From: Chryseobacterium viscerum
GTDB lineage: Bacteria; Bacteroidota; Bacteroidia; Flavobacteriales; Weeksellaceae
NCBI RefSeq assembly: GCF_002899945.2
Contig: NZ_PPEG02000003.1
Span: 496,001 to 560,000 of the forward strand
Direction of reading: 5' to 3'
Length of the DNA stretch: 64,000 bases
The notes under the pieces were generated by a model. The model was given only the letters and a program-made list of their open reading frames with translations. It was not told the origin of the DNA and did no database searches. Below, piece after piece: positions 5,956 through 16,143 of this stretch. How positions within the stretch are numbered: the first letter of the stretch is position 1; every line of letters begins with the position of its first letter. The position numbers and the translations under genes are program-made.

Positions 5956-8895
5956 TTAGTAACCAAATATTTCAGTTAAATTAAGTTTTTTTACTTCACC
6001 TAATTTCTTCATATCGGCCTCATTTACTTTATCTTGAGAAGCAACAAGGCAGTAAGTGTAGTTTTTGTTTTTCATTTCCTTATCATGGAATGCATTGATG
6101 TCTGCAAAAGACAGTTTTGGTGCCTGTTCGTAAACATTCTTTCTCATATCGAAATTGTTTCCAAGCTTTTGGGATTTCAGATAAGAGAAGATGATTCCGT
6201 CCTGAGTAATTCTTTCAGAAGCAATTGATTTTTTCAATCCGCTTTTCGCTGTTTCGAATAACTGTTCAGATTTTGGAAGGGTAGTCAAAAGCTCATTCAT
6301 TGCCGTTGTAGACTCATTGAATTTATCCGCCTGTGTTCCTACATACGCCATAATCATATCTTTGTCTGTTTTCTTGCTAGGAAGAGCAAAGTAAGAATAG
6401 GTAGAGTAGGCCAGTGCTTTAGATTCTCTGATCGTCTGGAAAACGATAGATCCCATTCCGCCTCCGAAGTAGTTGTTGAATAAATTTACGGTAGGAGTGA
6501 TGGTAGCATTGTACTGGTCAGAGTTTCTTACCCAGAAGACTTCAGCCTGTACCATATCATAATGAGCGAATAGTACTTTGTTTTTATCAGTCGGGATCTG
6601 AGCAAAGGTTTTAGACTTAGGAAGGTCTTTCAGGGTTGCAGGAAGTTTGTGGATTGGTTTTAAAGTTGTCACCACTTCGTTTCCTGATTTCGGACCGTAA
6701 TACAATACCCTATGTTTGAAATTAAACAAGTCATGAAGAACACTGATCAGATCTTCTGCTTTTAAAGCGTCAAGTTCAGCATCACTCAATACATTGTTGA
6801 ACGGATTCTGTGCGCCATACTGTGCATAGCTTCTCAATCCGGCCATAATAGTACCTTTATTCTGTTTTGCATTTGCTCTGGCTTTTTTCAATCTTGTTTT
6901 GTAAGCATCAAGAGCTGCCTGATCCGCCTGGCTGTTTTTAATCAAATCTTCAAATAAAGCGATTGTTTTATCGAAGTTTTCATTTAAACCTTCCAATGAT
7001 ACATAAGTTTCTTCGTTTCCTGCACTCACATTGAAGCTTGAAGCAAGTTTGTAGAATTCCTTACTGATCACTTCAGAAGATTTATCTTTAGTTCCTAAAT
7101 ATTGAAGGTATTCTGCTGCCAATGGAAGAACTTTGTTATTCCATTTTCCTGAATCAAAATGATAATACATTCTGAACAGCGCATTGTCGGTATTTTTTAC
7201 AGAAAGTACATCTACATCAGCTAATTTGTTTTTAGCAATGTCTTTATCGTAGTTTAACCATACCGGAGCGATAGGGTTTTCAGGCATTTCATCAATCTTC
7301 TTAAGGAAAGGGGACTGATCTTCTCTGTTAACGGAAACCGGAGTAATGGTTGGTTTATCAACCTTTACAATGCTCTTGTCTTCTCCTTTTCTTTTATAAA
7401 CGGCAACGTAATTGTTATTCTGAAGATATTTGGATACGAAATCCATGATATCTTTCTTTGTAAGCTTTGAAATTTCGTCAACATATTCCAACGATGCTTT
7501 GTGGTCAATATCCGAAGTGAATTCATCCATCAGGATGCTTGCTCTTGACGAATATTTTTCATCCTTCTGAATAATGCTTTTCTTTTCGTTGTTCACGATA
7601 GACTGAATCAGATCATCAGAAAATTCTCCTTTTCTTAACTTATCAATTTCCTGAAGAAGAAGATTTTTTACTTCATCCAGAGATTGTCCTTCAGTAGGCT
7701 TCCCTTGTAACAGTAACACAGAATAATCCTTTAAAGCATAAGACCCGGCGTAAGCTCCCAGTAATTTTTGTTTTTTTACCAGATCAAGGTCAATCAATCC
7801 TGCCTGTCCGTTGGTAAGCATGTTTCCAACAAGGTTCAGCATTCTTGCATCTTTCGTAGAAGCTCCAGGAAATCTGAATCCAAGCATTACATTCTCAGGA
7901 TTAGGTCCCACGACTTCTTTTACAACAGGAGCGGTAATCGCTTTTTCCTGTCCTACTTTATATTCAGGAATTGCTTTAGGTTTCATGTAAGAGAAAGCCT
8001 TGTCAATCTTCGCAATGACTTCATCCGGATTAAAGTCTCCGGACATAATGATACCCATGTTGTTGGGAACGTAATAGTTATTGAAATATTCTCTGATAGC
8101 ATGCAGAGATGGGTTTTTCAAGTGTTCAATCGTACCGATGGTTGTTTGTTTTCCATAATTGTTGTTAGGGAAAAGGTTAGCAAACATGGTGTCGAAAACT
8201 TTATCTCCATCATCATCCAGAGATCTGTTTTTTTCTTCATATACAGCTTCAAGCTCTGTATGGAAAAGTCTCAGAACCGGCTCTCTGAATCTTTCAGCCT
8301 GCACAGCAAGGAATTTGTCAAGAACATTGGAAGGTACATCTTCTGTGTATACCGTTTGTTCAAATGAAGTAAAGGCATTGGTTCCGTCAGCTCCCATACC
8401 AGCCATCATTTTGTCGTATTCATTGGCAATCGCATACTTGGCAGCTTCTCCAGAAACCTTGTCAATTTCTTTGTAGATCTCTTTTCTCTTCGCTTCGTCC
8501 TTAGTCTGATTGTACTTTTCATAAAGTGCATCAATCTGGTCTAAAAGAGGTTTCTCTTTCGCCCAGTCCTTAGAACCAAACTGATTGGTCCCTTTGAAAA
8601 GCATGTGCTCAAGATAATGAGCAAGACCTGTGTGGTCTGCAGGGTCGGTTTTACTACCTGCTTTTGTTGCAATATACGTTTGTACTCTCGGATCCTTATT
8701 TGTTGGACTCAAAATGACTGTTAGCCCGTTTTTTAAGGTGTAGTACCTTGCTGATGTTGGGTCGTTGGTTACGTACTTATACTTGTATCCATTGGAAGTT
8801 CCTTCCTTCCATTGAAAATCCTGGCCAAAAGCATACCCTGCGAAACTTGCAGCGGCAATACTTGTTGCAATAGTTAGTTTTTTTAACAGATTCAT
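5956..8895 (-). CDS. M16 (insulinase/pitrilysin) family zinc peptidase
   Basis: 979-residue double-length M16 protein exported by an N-terminal signal peptide (ends FAGYAFGQ). The inverted zinc motif HxxEH is HYLEH at residues 93-97, in the context HTGLAHYLEHMLFKGT, with a downstream glutamate in ELEAVYEEKNR as third ligand candidate. The second half is the inactive M16 partner domain pair expected for one-chain clamshell proteases. It likely degrades peptides in the periplasm. It lies 33 nt downstream of the aminotransferase gene with no terminator between, so both are probably one transcript ending at the 5923 hairpin. Confidence 0.93.
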   Translation of the reverse strand: MNLLKKLTIATSIAAASFAGYAFGQDFQWKEGTSNGYKYKYVTNDPTSARYYTLKNGLTVILSPTNKDPRVQTYIATKAGSKTDPADHTGLAHYLEHMLFKGTNQFGSKDWAKEKPLLDQIDALYEKYNQTKDEAKRKEIYKEIDKVSGEAAKYAIANEYDKMMAGMGADGTNAFTSFEQTVYTEDVPSNVLDKFLAVQAERFREPVLRLFHTELEAVYEEKNRSLDDDGDKVFDTMFANLFPNNNYGKQTTIGTIEHLKNPSLHAIREYFNNYYVPNNMGIIMSGDFNPDEVIAKIDKAFSYMKPKAIPEYKVGQEKAITAPVVKEVVGPNPENVMLGFRFPGASTKDARMLNLVGNMLTNGQAGLIDLDLVKKQKLLGAYAGSYALKDYSVLLLQGKPTEGQSLDEVKNLLLQEIDKLRKGEFSDDLIQSIVNNEKKSIIQKDEKYSSRASILMDEFTSDIDHKASLEYVDEISKLTKKDIMDFVSKYLQNNNYVAVYKRKGEDKSIVKVDKPTITPVSVNREDQSPFLKKIDEMPENPIAPVWLNYDKDIAKNKLADVDVLSVKNTDNALFRMYYHFDSGKWNNKVLPLAAEYLQYLGTKDKSSEVISKEFYKLASSFNVSAGNEETYVSLEGLNENFDKTIALFEDLIKNSQADQAALDAYKTRLKKARANAKQNKGTIMAGLRSYAQYGAQNPFNNVLSDAELDALKAEDLISVLHDLFNFKHRVLYYGPKSGNEVVTTLKPIHKLPATLKDLPKSKTFAQIPTDKNKVLFAHYDMVQAEVFWVRNSDQYNATITPTVNLFNNYFGGGMGSIVFQTIRESKALAYSTYSYFALPSKKTDKDMIMAYVGTQADKFNESTTAMNELLTTLPKSEQLFETAKSGLKKSIASERITQDGIIFSYLKSQKLGNNFDMRKNVYEQAPKLSFADINAFHDKEMKNKNYTYCLVASQDKVNEADMKKLGEVKKLNLTEIFGY

Positions 8896-8928
8896 TGCTG
8901 TTGTGTTTTATTTTTGATGGTTAGTTTA

Positions 8929-10122
8929 TTAATTGAATGGTTCCAATAAGGTTTTGATGCGTTTCATAGCTTCTCTCAAATCCTCCTCAGAAGCAGCGTA
9001 AGAGAATCTGATACATTCCGGACTTCCGAAAGAAAAGCCTCCCACACATCCTACATGAGCATTTTCCAGAAGGAACATGGCAAAGTCGTCTGAGTTTTTG
9101 ATTTCAGTTCCGTTCAGCGTTTTTCCGATATAGTGCGAAATATCCGGGAAGAAATAAAATGCTGCTTTTGGAAGCAATACTTTAAACCCTGGAATTTCCT
9201 GGATCAGTTCATACACAAGATCTCTTCTCTTTTTGAAGGCATCAATCATGTATCTGTATTCGGAAGGATCTGTTTTCAATGCCGTAATGGATGCTCTCTG
9301 TGCCATAGTATTGGCCCCGCTGGTCATTTGTCCCTGTACTTTTTCACAAGCTTTTGCCAGCCATTCCGGACATGCAGAGTATCCTATTCTCCATCCTGTC
9401 ATGGCAAATGCTTTTGACATTCCGTTGATTACGGCTGTCTGCTCATATACTTCAGGAAACTGGGCAATAGAAGTCGTATTTGTTTCGTAATTGATGTATT
9501 CATAGATCTCATCAGAAATGATAGTCACCTGAGGGTATTTAGCAATCACTTTAGCGATAGACTTTAACTCGTCATAGGTATAATATCCTCCTGACGGATT
9601 ACACGGTGAGCTGAAAAGAACTGCTTTGGTCTTTTCTGTAATAGCTTCTTCAAGCTGTTCTGCAGTCACTTTGAAATCAGTCACATAAGATGTAGGAAGC
9701 ATCACGGAAGTTCCACCCATCATTTTTACCATTTCATCATAGCTTACCCAGTAAGGAGCAGGAAGAAGAACTTCATCTCCGTCATTGATAACGGATGCCA
9801 ATACATTCAAAATAGCTTGTTTAGCACCATTGGAAACACAAATCTGGGTAGGTTTGTATTCCAGGTTATTATCTCTTTTTAATTTATATGCAATAGCCTC
9901 ACGCAGTTCCAGGAACCCCGGAACAGGAGAGTAGTGGCTGTAGTTTTGATTGATGGCATCGAAAGCTGCCTGTTTGATGTTGTCCGGAACATCAAAATCC
10001 GGCTCGCCAAGAGTTAAGCTGATCACATCTATTCCGCTGGCTTTCATTTCTCTGGCTTTGTTTGACATGACAAATGTCTGTGAGTATCCTAGTCTTTTTA
10101 CTCTATCTGAAAGTTTATCCAT
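8929..10122 (-). CDS. aspC: Class I/II PLP aminotransferase (aspartate aminotransferase type)
   Basis: 397-residue cytoplasmic fold-type I aminotransferase. It shows LGEPDFDVP near the N-terminus, the SSPCNPSG loop, and the PLP lysine K237 in GMSKAFAMTGWRIGY. This matches the Ib-type aspartate/prephenate aminotransferases common in Bacteroidota. Substrate preference between aspartate and other amino acids cannot be settled from sequence. The promoter box TATATTTG (complement of 10142-10149) lies 20 nt before the ATG. It heads a two-gene transcript with the M16 peptidase. Confidence 0.9.
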   Translation of the reverse strand: MDKLSDRVKRLGYSQTFVMSNKAREMKASGIDVISLTLGEPDFDVPDNIKQAAFDAINQNYSHYSPVPGFLELREAIAYKLKRDNNLEYKPTQICVSNGAKQAILNVLASVINDGDEVLLPAPYWVSYDEMVKMMGGTSVMLPTSYVTDFKVTAEQLEEAITEKTKAVLFSSPCNPSGGYYTYDELKSIAKVIAKYPQVTIISDEIYEYINYETNTTSIAQFPEVYEQTAVINGMSKAFAMTGWRIGYSACPEWLAKACEKVQGQMTSGANTMAQRASITALKTDPSEYRYMIDAFKKRRDLVYELIQEIPGFKVLLPKAAFYFFPDISHYIGKTLNGTEIKNSDDFAMFLLENAHVGCVGGFSFGSPECIRFSYAASEEDLREAMKRIKTLLEPFN

Positions 10123-10141
10123 GAATTTTTTTGAATTTTAA

Positions 10142-10149
10142 CAAATATA
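10142..10149 (-). promoter_or_regulatory. Promoter -7 box of the aminotransferase gene
   Basis: Minus-strand TATATTTG matches TAnnTTTG. The rest of the 265-nt gap to the divergent M28 gene is AT-rich; on the plus strand TATCTTTA (10360-10367) is the likely -7 box for the peptidase. Confidence 0.6.
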
Positions 10150-10387
10150 TAATAAAAACGTGTTGCAGGGATAATAAAAGTAGGGTTGCTTTAAAGATTT
10201 TTGTCAGGTTTTGATTATTTTTTTTAGATGAGAATCATTATGTTATCTCTGATAAATATCAACAAGTTGATTCCTTTTTCAGTAAAATAACAATCAATAA
10301 AGAGAGTAAACAGAAAATTGTATGGAAAATAAAATTGACTTTTGAAGCTCAGGGTTTTGTATCTTTAATCGATTTAAGACTTATTCT

Positions 10388-11725
10388 ATGAAATATTCCG
10401 TTTTTTTATTGCTGATTTCCTGTACCGTTTTTTCTCAGGGACTTTCAAAAGATGATGAAGTGAAGAAATATGTTTTGCAGGTCAATGAAGACTCCTTAAA
10501 ATCATACATCAATACCTTGGTAAGTTTTGAGACCAGACATACTTTAAGCTCGATAGATGATCCCAAACGGGGAATAGGGGCGGCAAGAAACTGGGTTGTT
10601 AAAAAATTCAGTGATTATGCAAAAAATTCCGGTGGCAGAATGGAGGTGTACCTTCAGCAGGAAGATATCCAGCCGGATGGGAAAAGAATCGATAAAGTCG
10701 TTAATCTTGGGAATGCGGTTGCTTTTCTGAAAGGTACCGATCCTAGTGACAAAAGGGTTTTCCTGATTGGCGGACATCTTGATTCAAGGGTGACGGATGT
10801 GATGAACAGAACTTCCGCAGCACCCGGAGCCAATGATGATGGCAGTGGAGTAAGCGCTGTTATAGAATCCTCGCGGATATTGAGCAGATCTTCATTTCCA
10901 GCTTCCATCATTTTTGTGGCTTTTTCTGGGGAAGAACAATCCTTGCTGGGATCGAAAGTCCTTGCCGAAAAAATAAAAAAAGAAAATTTACAGCTTGAAG
11001 CGGTCCTGAACAATGATATGATCGGGAATCCTAAAGCAGGAGAAACAGGGGAGATTAATACCCGGATACTTCGTGTATTCAGTGAAGGGCTTCCTTACAA
11101 AGATCTGGACAAAAAGGCGATGACGATCAGGAATCTGGGTTTTGAAAATGACAGCGAATCCAGACAACTAGCGCGATATATCAAAGAGATTGCGGAACAA
11201 TATGTCAAAAGACTTGAAGTAAAACTCATCTACAGAAATGACAGGTTCTTGCGTGGAGGAGATCACACCAGTTTTGTCAATAACGGATTTCCATCGGTAA
11301 GACTTACCGAATATTATGAAAACTATGATCATCAGCATCAGGATATCAGGATAGAGAATAATAAGCAATATGGTGATCTGCCGGAATTCATAGATTTTAA
11401 ATATTTGAAAAAGAATGTCGCCGCTAATGTTGCTGTGCTGGCAAGTCTTGCAAAATCTACCTCAAAACCCGAGAAAGTAGAAATGGATGTTAAAGAATTG
11501 ACCAATTCTACAACCCTTCATTGGGAAAAGCCAAAATCGGGAACACCAGCAGGGTATTACGTATTGGCAAGGGAAACAGATAGCCCGGTATGGCAGAAAA
11601 AAATATTTACAACAGGGCTTTCCATTAAAGTTCCGCTCTCGAAAGACAATTATATTTTTGCTGTACAAACAGTCAGCAAGTCCGGGAACCTGAACATACC
11701 TGTAATTCCGGGTGTTGCAAAATAA
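10388..11725 (+). CDS. Secreted M28 family zinc aminopeptidase
   Basis: 445-residue protein with signal peptide (ends TVFSQG). The peptidase domain (about 35-355) has the M28 metal motifs: GGHLDS (first His), GANDDGSG (bridging Asp), AFSGEEQSLLGS (Glu-Glu, base and ligand), NNDMIGNP, and a late His in LTEYYENYDHQHQD. The C-terminal 85 residues look like a fibronectin-III-type module (LHWEKPKSGTPAGYYVLARE). There is no T9SS sorting domain, so a periplasmic or outer-membrane-associated location is likely. It stands alone between the aminotransferase group and rsmG. Confidence 0.9.
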   Translation: MKYSVFLLLISCTVFSQGLSKDDEVKKYVLQVNEDSLKSYINTLVSFETRHTLSSIDDPKRGIGAARNWVVKKFSDYAKNSGGRMEVYLQQEDIQPDGKRIDKVVNLGNAVAFLKGTDPSDKRVFLIGGHLDSRVTDVMNRTSAAPGANDDGSGVSAVIESSRILSRSSFPASIIFVAFSGEEQSLLGSKVLAEKIKKENLQLEAVLNNDMIGNPKAGETGEINTRILRVFSEGLPYKDLDKKAMTIRNLGFENDSESRQLARYIKEIAEQYVKRLEVKLIYRNDRFLRGGDHTSFVNNGFPSVRLTEYYENYDHQHQDIRIENNKQYGDLPEFIDFKYLKKNVAANVAVLASLAKSTSKPEKVEMDVKELTNSTTLHWEKPKSGTPAGYYVLARETDSPVWQKKIFTTGLSIKVPLSKDNYIFAVQTVSKSGNLNIPVIPGVAK

Positions 11726-11771
11726 TATCCTTGTTGAAAACGGGTCTCAGAGTTTGGTCAGAAAAAGTAGA

Positions 11772-11803
11772 TTTGAATACAAGAGAAATAAAACTTATTT
11801 TTG
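11772..11803 (+). promoter_or_regulatory. rsmG promoter
   Basis: TTTG (11772-11775), 20-nt spacer, TATTTTTG (11796-11803): full match to the Bacteroidota promoter. It places transcription start near 11809 and supports translation from ATG 11822, not an upstream in-frame codon at 11801. Confidence 0.8.
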
Positions 11804-11821
11804 CTGTTTATAATAATTCAC

Positions 11822-12457
11822 ATGTCTGCATCGTTACTATTAAAATATTTCCCGGATCTTACTGAAAAACAGATAGAACAGTTTACACAATTGGAAAAAC
11901 TGTATAATGAATGGAATGAAAAGATCAACGTAATTTCCAGAAAAGATATGGAGTCGCTGTATGAAAAGCACATCCTGCACTCTTTGGGAATTGCAAAAGT
12001 GATGGAATTTGCACCAGGGACCAAAGTGTTGGATATCGGAACCGGAGGCGGTTTCCCAGGAATTCCCCTGGCCATCTTATTTCCTGAAACACAGTTTACC
12101 TTGATTGATTCTATCGGTAAGAAAATCAGTGTGGTACAGGCTGTATCAGAAGGAATAGGATTAACGAATGTTACGGCTATTCACGGGAGAGCAGAGAAGC
12201 TGAAAGAGAAATTCCACTTTGTAGTAAGCAGAGCGGTAACCCAGATGCCTGAATTTTTAAGATGGCTGAAAGGGAAGTTTGAAAAAGAACAGTTTAACCC
12301 TAAGCATAACGGGATTTTATATTTGAAAGGCGGTGATCTTGCAGAAGAGCTAGCCGGACTTCGATGTGAAATCTTCGACCTTAAACACTATTTTGATGGA
12401 GAATTTTTTGATACTAAAAAAGTAGTTTACGTATCAAAAGGTAATTTTAGTTCCTGA
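11822..12457 (+). CDS. rsmG: 16S rRNA (guanine527-N7)-methyltransferase
   Basis: 211-residue class I SAM methyltransferase that methylates G527 of 16S rRNA; loss gives low-level streptomycin resistance in other bacteria. The family signature is complete: YNEWNEKINVISRKD, KHILHSLG, the SAM loop VLDIGTGGGFPGIPLAI and VVSRAVTQMPEF. The start at MSASLLLKYF is chosen because the promoter's -7 box overlaps the upstream alternative. The gidA/mnmG neighbour common elsewhere is absent here. Confidence 0.96.
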   Translation: MSASLLLKYFPDLTEKQIEQFTQLEKLYNEWNEKINVISRKDMESLYEKHILHSLGIAKVMEFAPGTKVLDIGTGGGFPGIPLAILFPETQFTLIDSIGKKISVVQAVSEGIGLTNVTAIHGRAEKLKEKFHFVVSRAVTQMPEFLRWLKGKFEKEQFNPKHNGILYLKGGDLAEELAGLRCEIFDLKHYFDGEFFDTKKVVYVSKGNFSS

Positions 12458-12519
12458 TTTTATAGAGTTGGGGAATAATTTTTGCTAAATATTTATTAAT
12501 AATCAGAAAATTGAAGGTT

Positions 12520-12924
12520 ATGAAAAAACTTTTAAACATTGGATTTTCGGTATTAGTGTTTGGCGGGCTTCTGGTTTCGTGTAATGATGACGATTACCAT
12601 ACAGTTGAATCTATCGATAAGATCAAAATAGACAGCGTAAAAATTGTCAATGATACGATGGACGTTTTTGCGATTCAGAGCATAAAAACTTATTCCACTT
12701 ATCCGTCTCACTGCGAAGGTTTTTACGGATATGATTATATTTACAACAATAATCTTGAGAGAACGGTTACTTCCTATAAATATATTACCAACGGACCTTG
12801 TACGCAGGGAAATTATGTAGGGGCCAACCAGATCAATTTCAGCCCGCAAAGAAAAGGATCCTATACTTTTAAATTCTGGAACGGCGGAAATAACTGGATT
12901 ACGAAAACAATTGTGGTGGAATAA
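12520..12924 (+). CDS. Hypothetical lipoprotein
   Basis: 134 residues; lipobox LLVSC near residue 22 followed by NDDDYHT, a charged linker typical of surface-exported Bacteroidota lipoproteins. The mature domain is beta-rich with several aromatic residues and paired cysteines. No family recognised. The start is ATG 12520; an upstream TTG at 12511 adds only three residues. It overlaps the DUF922-like gene by one base (TAATG), so the two are coupled. Confidence 0.78.
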   Translation: MKKLLNIGFSVLVFGGLLVSCNDDDYHTVESIDKIKIDSVKIVNDTMDVFAIQSIKTYSTYPSHCEGFYGYDYIYNNNLERTVTSYKYITNGPCTQGNYVGANQINFSPQRKGSYTFKFWNGGNNWITKTIVVE

Positions 12925-13472
12925 TGAGATTGACTTTTGTATTGTGTTTGCTGGCTGCTCAGACTGTATTCGGACAGATAATTACCTGGCAGGAAGGTAA
13001 AAAACTGAGCTGGGATAATTTTAGAAGCCCGGTCAATAAGAAAAATAATCCTGATGTAGCAGCATATACCCACTGTGGCTGGGAATATTCTGTCATAAAA
13101 TCCTCTAACCCAAAATCACCGGTTACGATTACCATTAAAACGATATTTAACGAAGATAAATCCTGGAAGGATGTCAAAAAAATGGATGATTACATTCTAC
13201 TGCATGAGCAGAAACATTTTGATATTGCAGAATTATTTGTGAGAAAATTCAGAAAGGTAGTCGCTGAAAAAATCCGGACATCAGGTGATTACAACAAATA
13301 TTTCAAAGTAATTTATGATGAAATATCAATGGGTTATAAAAACTTCCAGATGGCCTATGACAGAGATACCCGCCATGGAATAGATAAAGAAAAACAGGCA
13401 GAATATAATACTGCGATTTCTAAAGAACTAGACAACTTAAAAAGCTACCAAGCCCTTGAAATTCCTCAATAA
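12924..13472 (+). CDS. DUF922-like putative zinc peptidase, secreted
   Basis: 182 residues with signal peptide ending TVFGQ. The mature part begins WQEGKKLSWDNF and carries LLHEQKHFDIAELFVRKFR, an HExxHfDI pattern that matches DUF922 proteins, thought to be metal-dependent proteases. The second His and following Asp/Glu would complete the site. It is coupled to the upstream lipoprotein and overlaps the downstream AddB-like gene by 17 nt, so the three genes form a tight string. Catalytic activity is inferred from the motif only. Confidence 0.78.
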   Translation: MRLTFVLCLLAAQTVFGQIITWQEGKKLSWDNFRSPVNKKNNPDVAAYTHCGWEYSVIKSSNPKSPVTITIKTIFNEDKSWKDVKKMDDYILLHEQKHFDIAELFVRKFRKVVAEKIRTSGDYNKYFKVIYDEISMGYKNFQMAYDRDTRHGIDKEKQAEYNTAISKELDNLKSYQALEIPQ

Positions 13473-16143
13473 GATCATTCACGAACTGCTGACACAAAAC
13501 ACGGATCTTTCTGCGTTTAATATCATTCTGCCCGGAAAGCGTCCCATTGTATTTATCAGGCAGATTCTGGAGGAAAATAATTATTCAGGACTTTTGCCCA
13601 ACTTTTTTACCATAGAGGAACTCATCAATACAATTGCTGATCAACAGCCGATTCAGGGAATTCCGTTATGGCTTTTTTCATTCGATGTATACAGAAGTAT
13701 GAATCTTATCCCAAGAGATGATTTTTCGGACTTTCTGAAGTGGTTTCCTACCTTGCAGAAAGACTGGGATGATATTCTGAAGTTTTCAGACAGTGATCTG
13801 GCAGTGCTGCAGTATATGTTTGATGAGGAAAGGATCAAAGAATGGGCTCAAAACCTGGGTGAGGATGATGATGTCCCAAGGAAGAAGTTTCTTAATTTCT
13901 GGCAGAATATGAGCGTTTTTCTCCCTGCTCTAAAAGAAAGACTACAGGAAAAAAACTGGGCTACTTCCGGAATGATTCATGAGGCCGCGAAAGCTAAGAT
14001 TGTCGATTTTGCTAAAAATACCAAAGAGCAGTTTGTTTTTTGCGGGTTCAATGCCTTTACTCCGGTAGAGGAAAAGCTGGTAAGAAGTCTTTTGCAGTGG
14101 AACAAAGCACAATGCTTCTTTCAGGGAGACCGTTACTATTTTGATGATGAGAGACAGGAAGCCGGAAAATTTCTGAGAAATCATAAAACATGGAAAGAAT
14201 TTGATGATAACAGGGCTTTCCAATGGATCGAAGACGATTTTAATCAATCTAAAAAAATTAAGGTATACGAAGTCTCCGGGAATGTAACCCAGACCAAAGT
14301 GCTGCCTGAGATCTTTAAAGAGATCAATAATAAAACCTATTCCAATACCGCTGTAGTTTTGCTGGATGAAAACCTTCTTCCTGCAAGTCTTGATGTGATG
14401 CATGGTGTTGATAATTTGAATATTACGATGGGATTCCCATTGAAGAACTTATCTTTTTCTAATGCTGTAAAACGCCTTTTCTATCTGCAGAAACAGCTGG
14501 AAAAAAATAAATCCTCTTATTATTACAGGGATGTTTTTCCAATCCTGGAGGAACTTCCTAAATCTGTTGAAGATGAGCAGGTTATCAATGATTTTAGAAT
14601 CAAAGTAGAAGAGAGGAATATTGTGTATATCTCCAGAAAGCTTTTGTACGAGCTGCTCAGTGGGCTGTCTTACTTTGGACTGCTTCAGAAAGCAGAAGGA
14701 ACAAATGTGTATCTGGATATGCTTATCGACTTCTGCCAGCAGGTAAAATGGCTCGAAATAGATGATATTCAGTACGAGAATGTTTCTCACTTTGAAAATG
14801 CATTCAGGATCATCAAAAATCAGCTGACTCCCTACAATATCGAGATCAAAATGGAAACGCTGGAAATTCTGATCAACCAGCACATCAACTCTGAAAGTAT
14901 AGATTTTCAGGGAGAGCCGTTAAGAGGATTACAGATCATGGGACTGCTGGAAACCCGTCTCCTGAACTTTGAGAATGTCATTTTACTTTCTGTGAACGAA
15001 GGAAAACTTCCATTGGGAAATTCTCAGAATACCTATATTCCATTTGATATCCGAAGGTTCTTTGATCTTCATACTTTCCTGGAAAACGACAGCATTTATG
15101 CCTATCACTTTTACAGATTGATTCAGGATGCGCAGCATGTACATTTGCTGTACAACGCTTTAAGTTCCGGAGTGAATACAGGAGAGAAAAGCCGTTTCAT
15201 TACGCAGATCGAAATGGAAAGCTCACATGATATCGAACACGTGATTATTGAAAATTCTTCCGAGCCTATCGCCACCAAACCGATAGAAATTTCGAAGACA
15301 CAGATTGTGCTGGATCGTCTTGAGAATTGGAAGAAAAAAGTATCTGCATCCCACCTTACAAGTTACCTCTATAATCCGATTGATTTTTATCTTTCCAAGA
15401 TTTTGAATACCTCGGAAACAGATGAAATTGAAGAAGAATTGTCGGTGAAGAATTACGGGAATCTAGTCCATTATTCACTTCAAGAAGTATATGAGGTGTT
15501 AAAGGGTAAGGTTTTAAAAGAAAGTGATTTAAATAATTCAGTTAAAGCAATAGATCACTACATTAATATTGCCATTGAAAAGCTGAAACACCAGCCGGAG
15601 TTCTATGAAAAGGGGATGAACTATATCCACAAAGCAATTGCTAAAAAGGTGATTGAAAATGTCCTTAATCATGATCTTGAACTGATAAAACAGGGCAATA
15701 AACTGGAGATTATTGACATCGAAAGAAAGTTTGAAAACATCGATTTTCCTCTTGATGGAAATGATAAAATTTCCTTCTTAGGATATATTGACAGAATTGA
15801 TAAGTTGAATGGAACGCTCAGGATTATTGATTATAAAACAGCTAAAATCAAAAATCTCAGTGTGAAAATTGATGAGGATAATGTAGCTGAATATTTTCAT
15901 AACAGCGATAGAAAACAGGCACTTCAGCTTTGTATTTATCATTATGTGGTACAACATCTTCCTGAGTTTTGGGGTTTCCCGATAGAAACAGGAATCTGGA
16001 GTTTTGCAGATGCCAAAAAAGGAATGGTCTCTCTGCAGTTTGACAAAGGAAACATTGATGATGCTATGAAATCTGTCAAAAACCTTATTCTTGAAATCCT
16101 GAATCCAGATGTTAATTTTGTGGAAACTATAAAAACGTATTAA
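13456..16143 (+). CDS. AddB-like PD-(D/E)XK nuclease/inactivated helicase
   Basis: 895-residue double-strand-break repair protein of the AddB/RexB type. It has a UvrD-like helicase fold without a Walker A motif (a PGKRPIVFIRQIL segment stands in its place) and a C-terminal RecB-type nuclease domain near residues 680-830, with GYIDRIDKLNGTLRIIDYKT holding the Asp and Lys of the active site. No ATG is available: the frame opens after a stop at 13438-13440, and the only usable start is TTG 13456, inside the DUF922 gene. The AddA partner is not in the window. Confidence 0.85.
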   Translation: MKFLNKIIHELLTQNTDLSAFNIILPGKRPIVFIRQILEENNYSGLLPNFFTIEELINTIADQQPIQGIPLWLFSFDVYRSMNLIPRDDFSDFLKWFPTLQKDWDDILKFSDSDLAVLQYMFDEERIKEWAQNLGEDDDVPRKKFLNFWQNMSVFLPALKERLQEKNWATSGMIHEAAKAKIVDFAKNTKEQFVFCGFNAFTPVEEKLVRSLLQWNKAQCFFQGDRYYFDDERQEAGKFLRNHKTWKEFDDNRAFQWIEDDFNQSKKIKVYEVSGNVTQTKVLPEIFKEINNKTYSNTAVVLLDENLLPASLDVMHGVDNLNITMGFPLKNLSFSNAVKRLFYLQKQLEKNKSSYYYRDVFPILEELPKSVEDEQVINDFRIKVEERNIVYISRKLLYELLSGLSYFGLLQKAEGTNVYLDMLIDFCQQVKWLEIDDIQYENVSHFENAFRIIKNQLTPYNIEIKMETLEILINQHINSESIDFQGEPLRGLQIMGLLETRLLNFENVILLSVNEGKLPLGNSQNTYIPFDIRRFFDLHTFLENDSIYAYHFYRLIQDAQHVHLLYNALSSGVNTGEKSRFITQIEMESSHDIEHVIIENSSEPIATKPIEISKTQIVLDRLENWKKKVSASHLTSYLYNPIDFYLSKILNTSETDEIEEELSVKNYGNLVHYSLQEVYEVLKGKVLKESDLNNSVKAIDHYINIAIEKLKHQPEFYEKGMNYIHKAIAKKVIENVLNHDLELIKQGNKLEIIDIERKFENIDFPLDGNDKISFLGYIDRIDKLNGTLRIIDYKTAKIKNLSVKIDEDNVAEYFHNSDRKQALQLCIYHYVVQHLPEFWGFPIETGIWSFADAKKGMVSLQFDKGNIDDAMKSVKNLILEILNPDVNFVETIKTY

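Noticed and set aside
7768..8476. Plus-strand frames of 100-199 codons inside the M16 peptidase gene
   Set aside because: Antisense shadows of a well-supported gene; rich in Cys/Phe/Ser as expected for such shadows.
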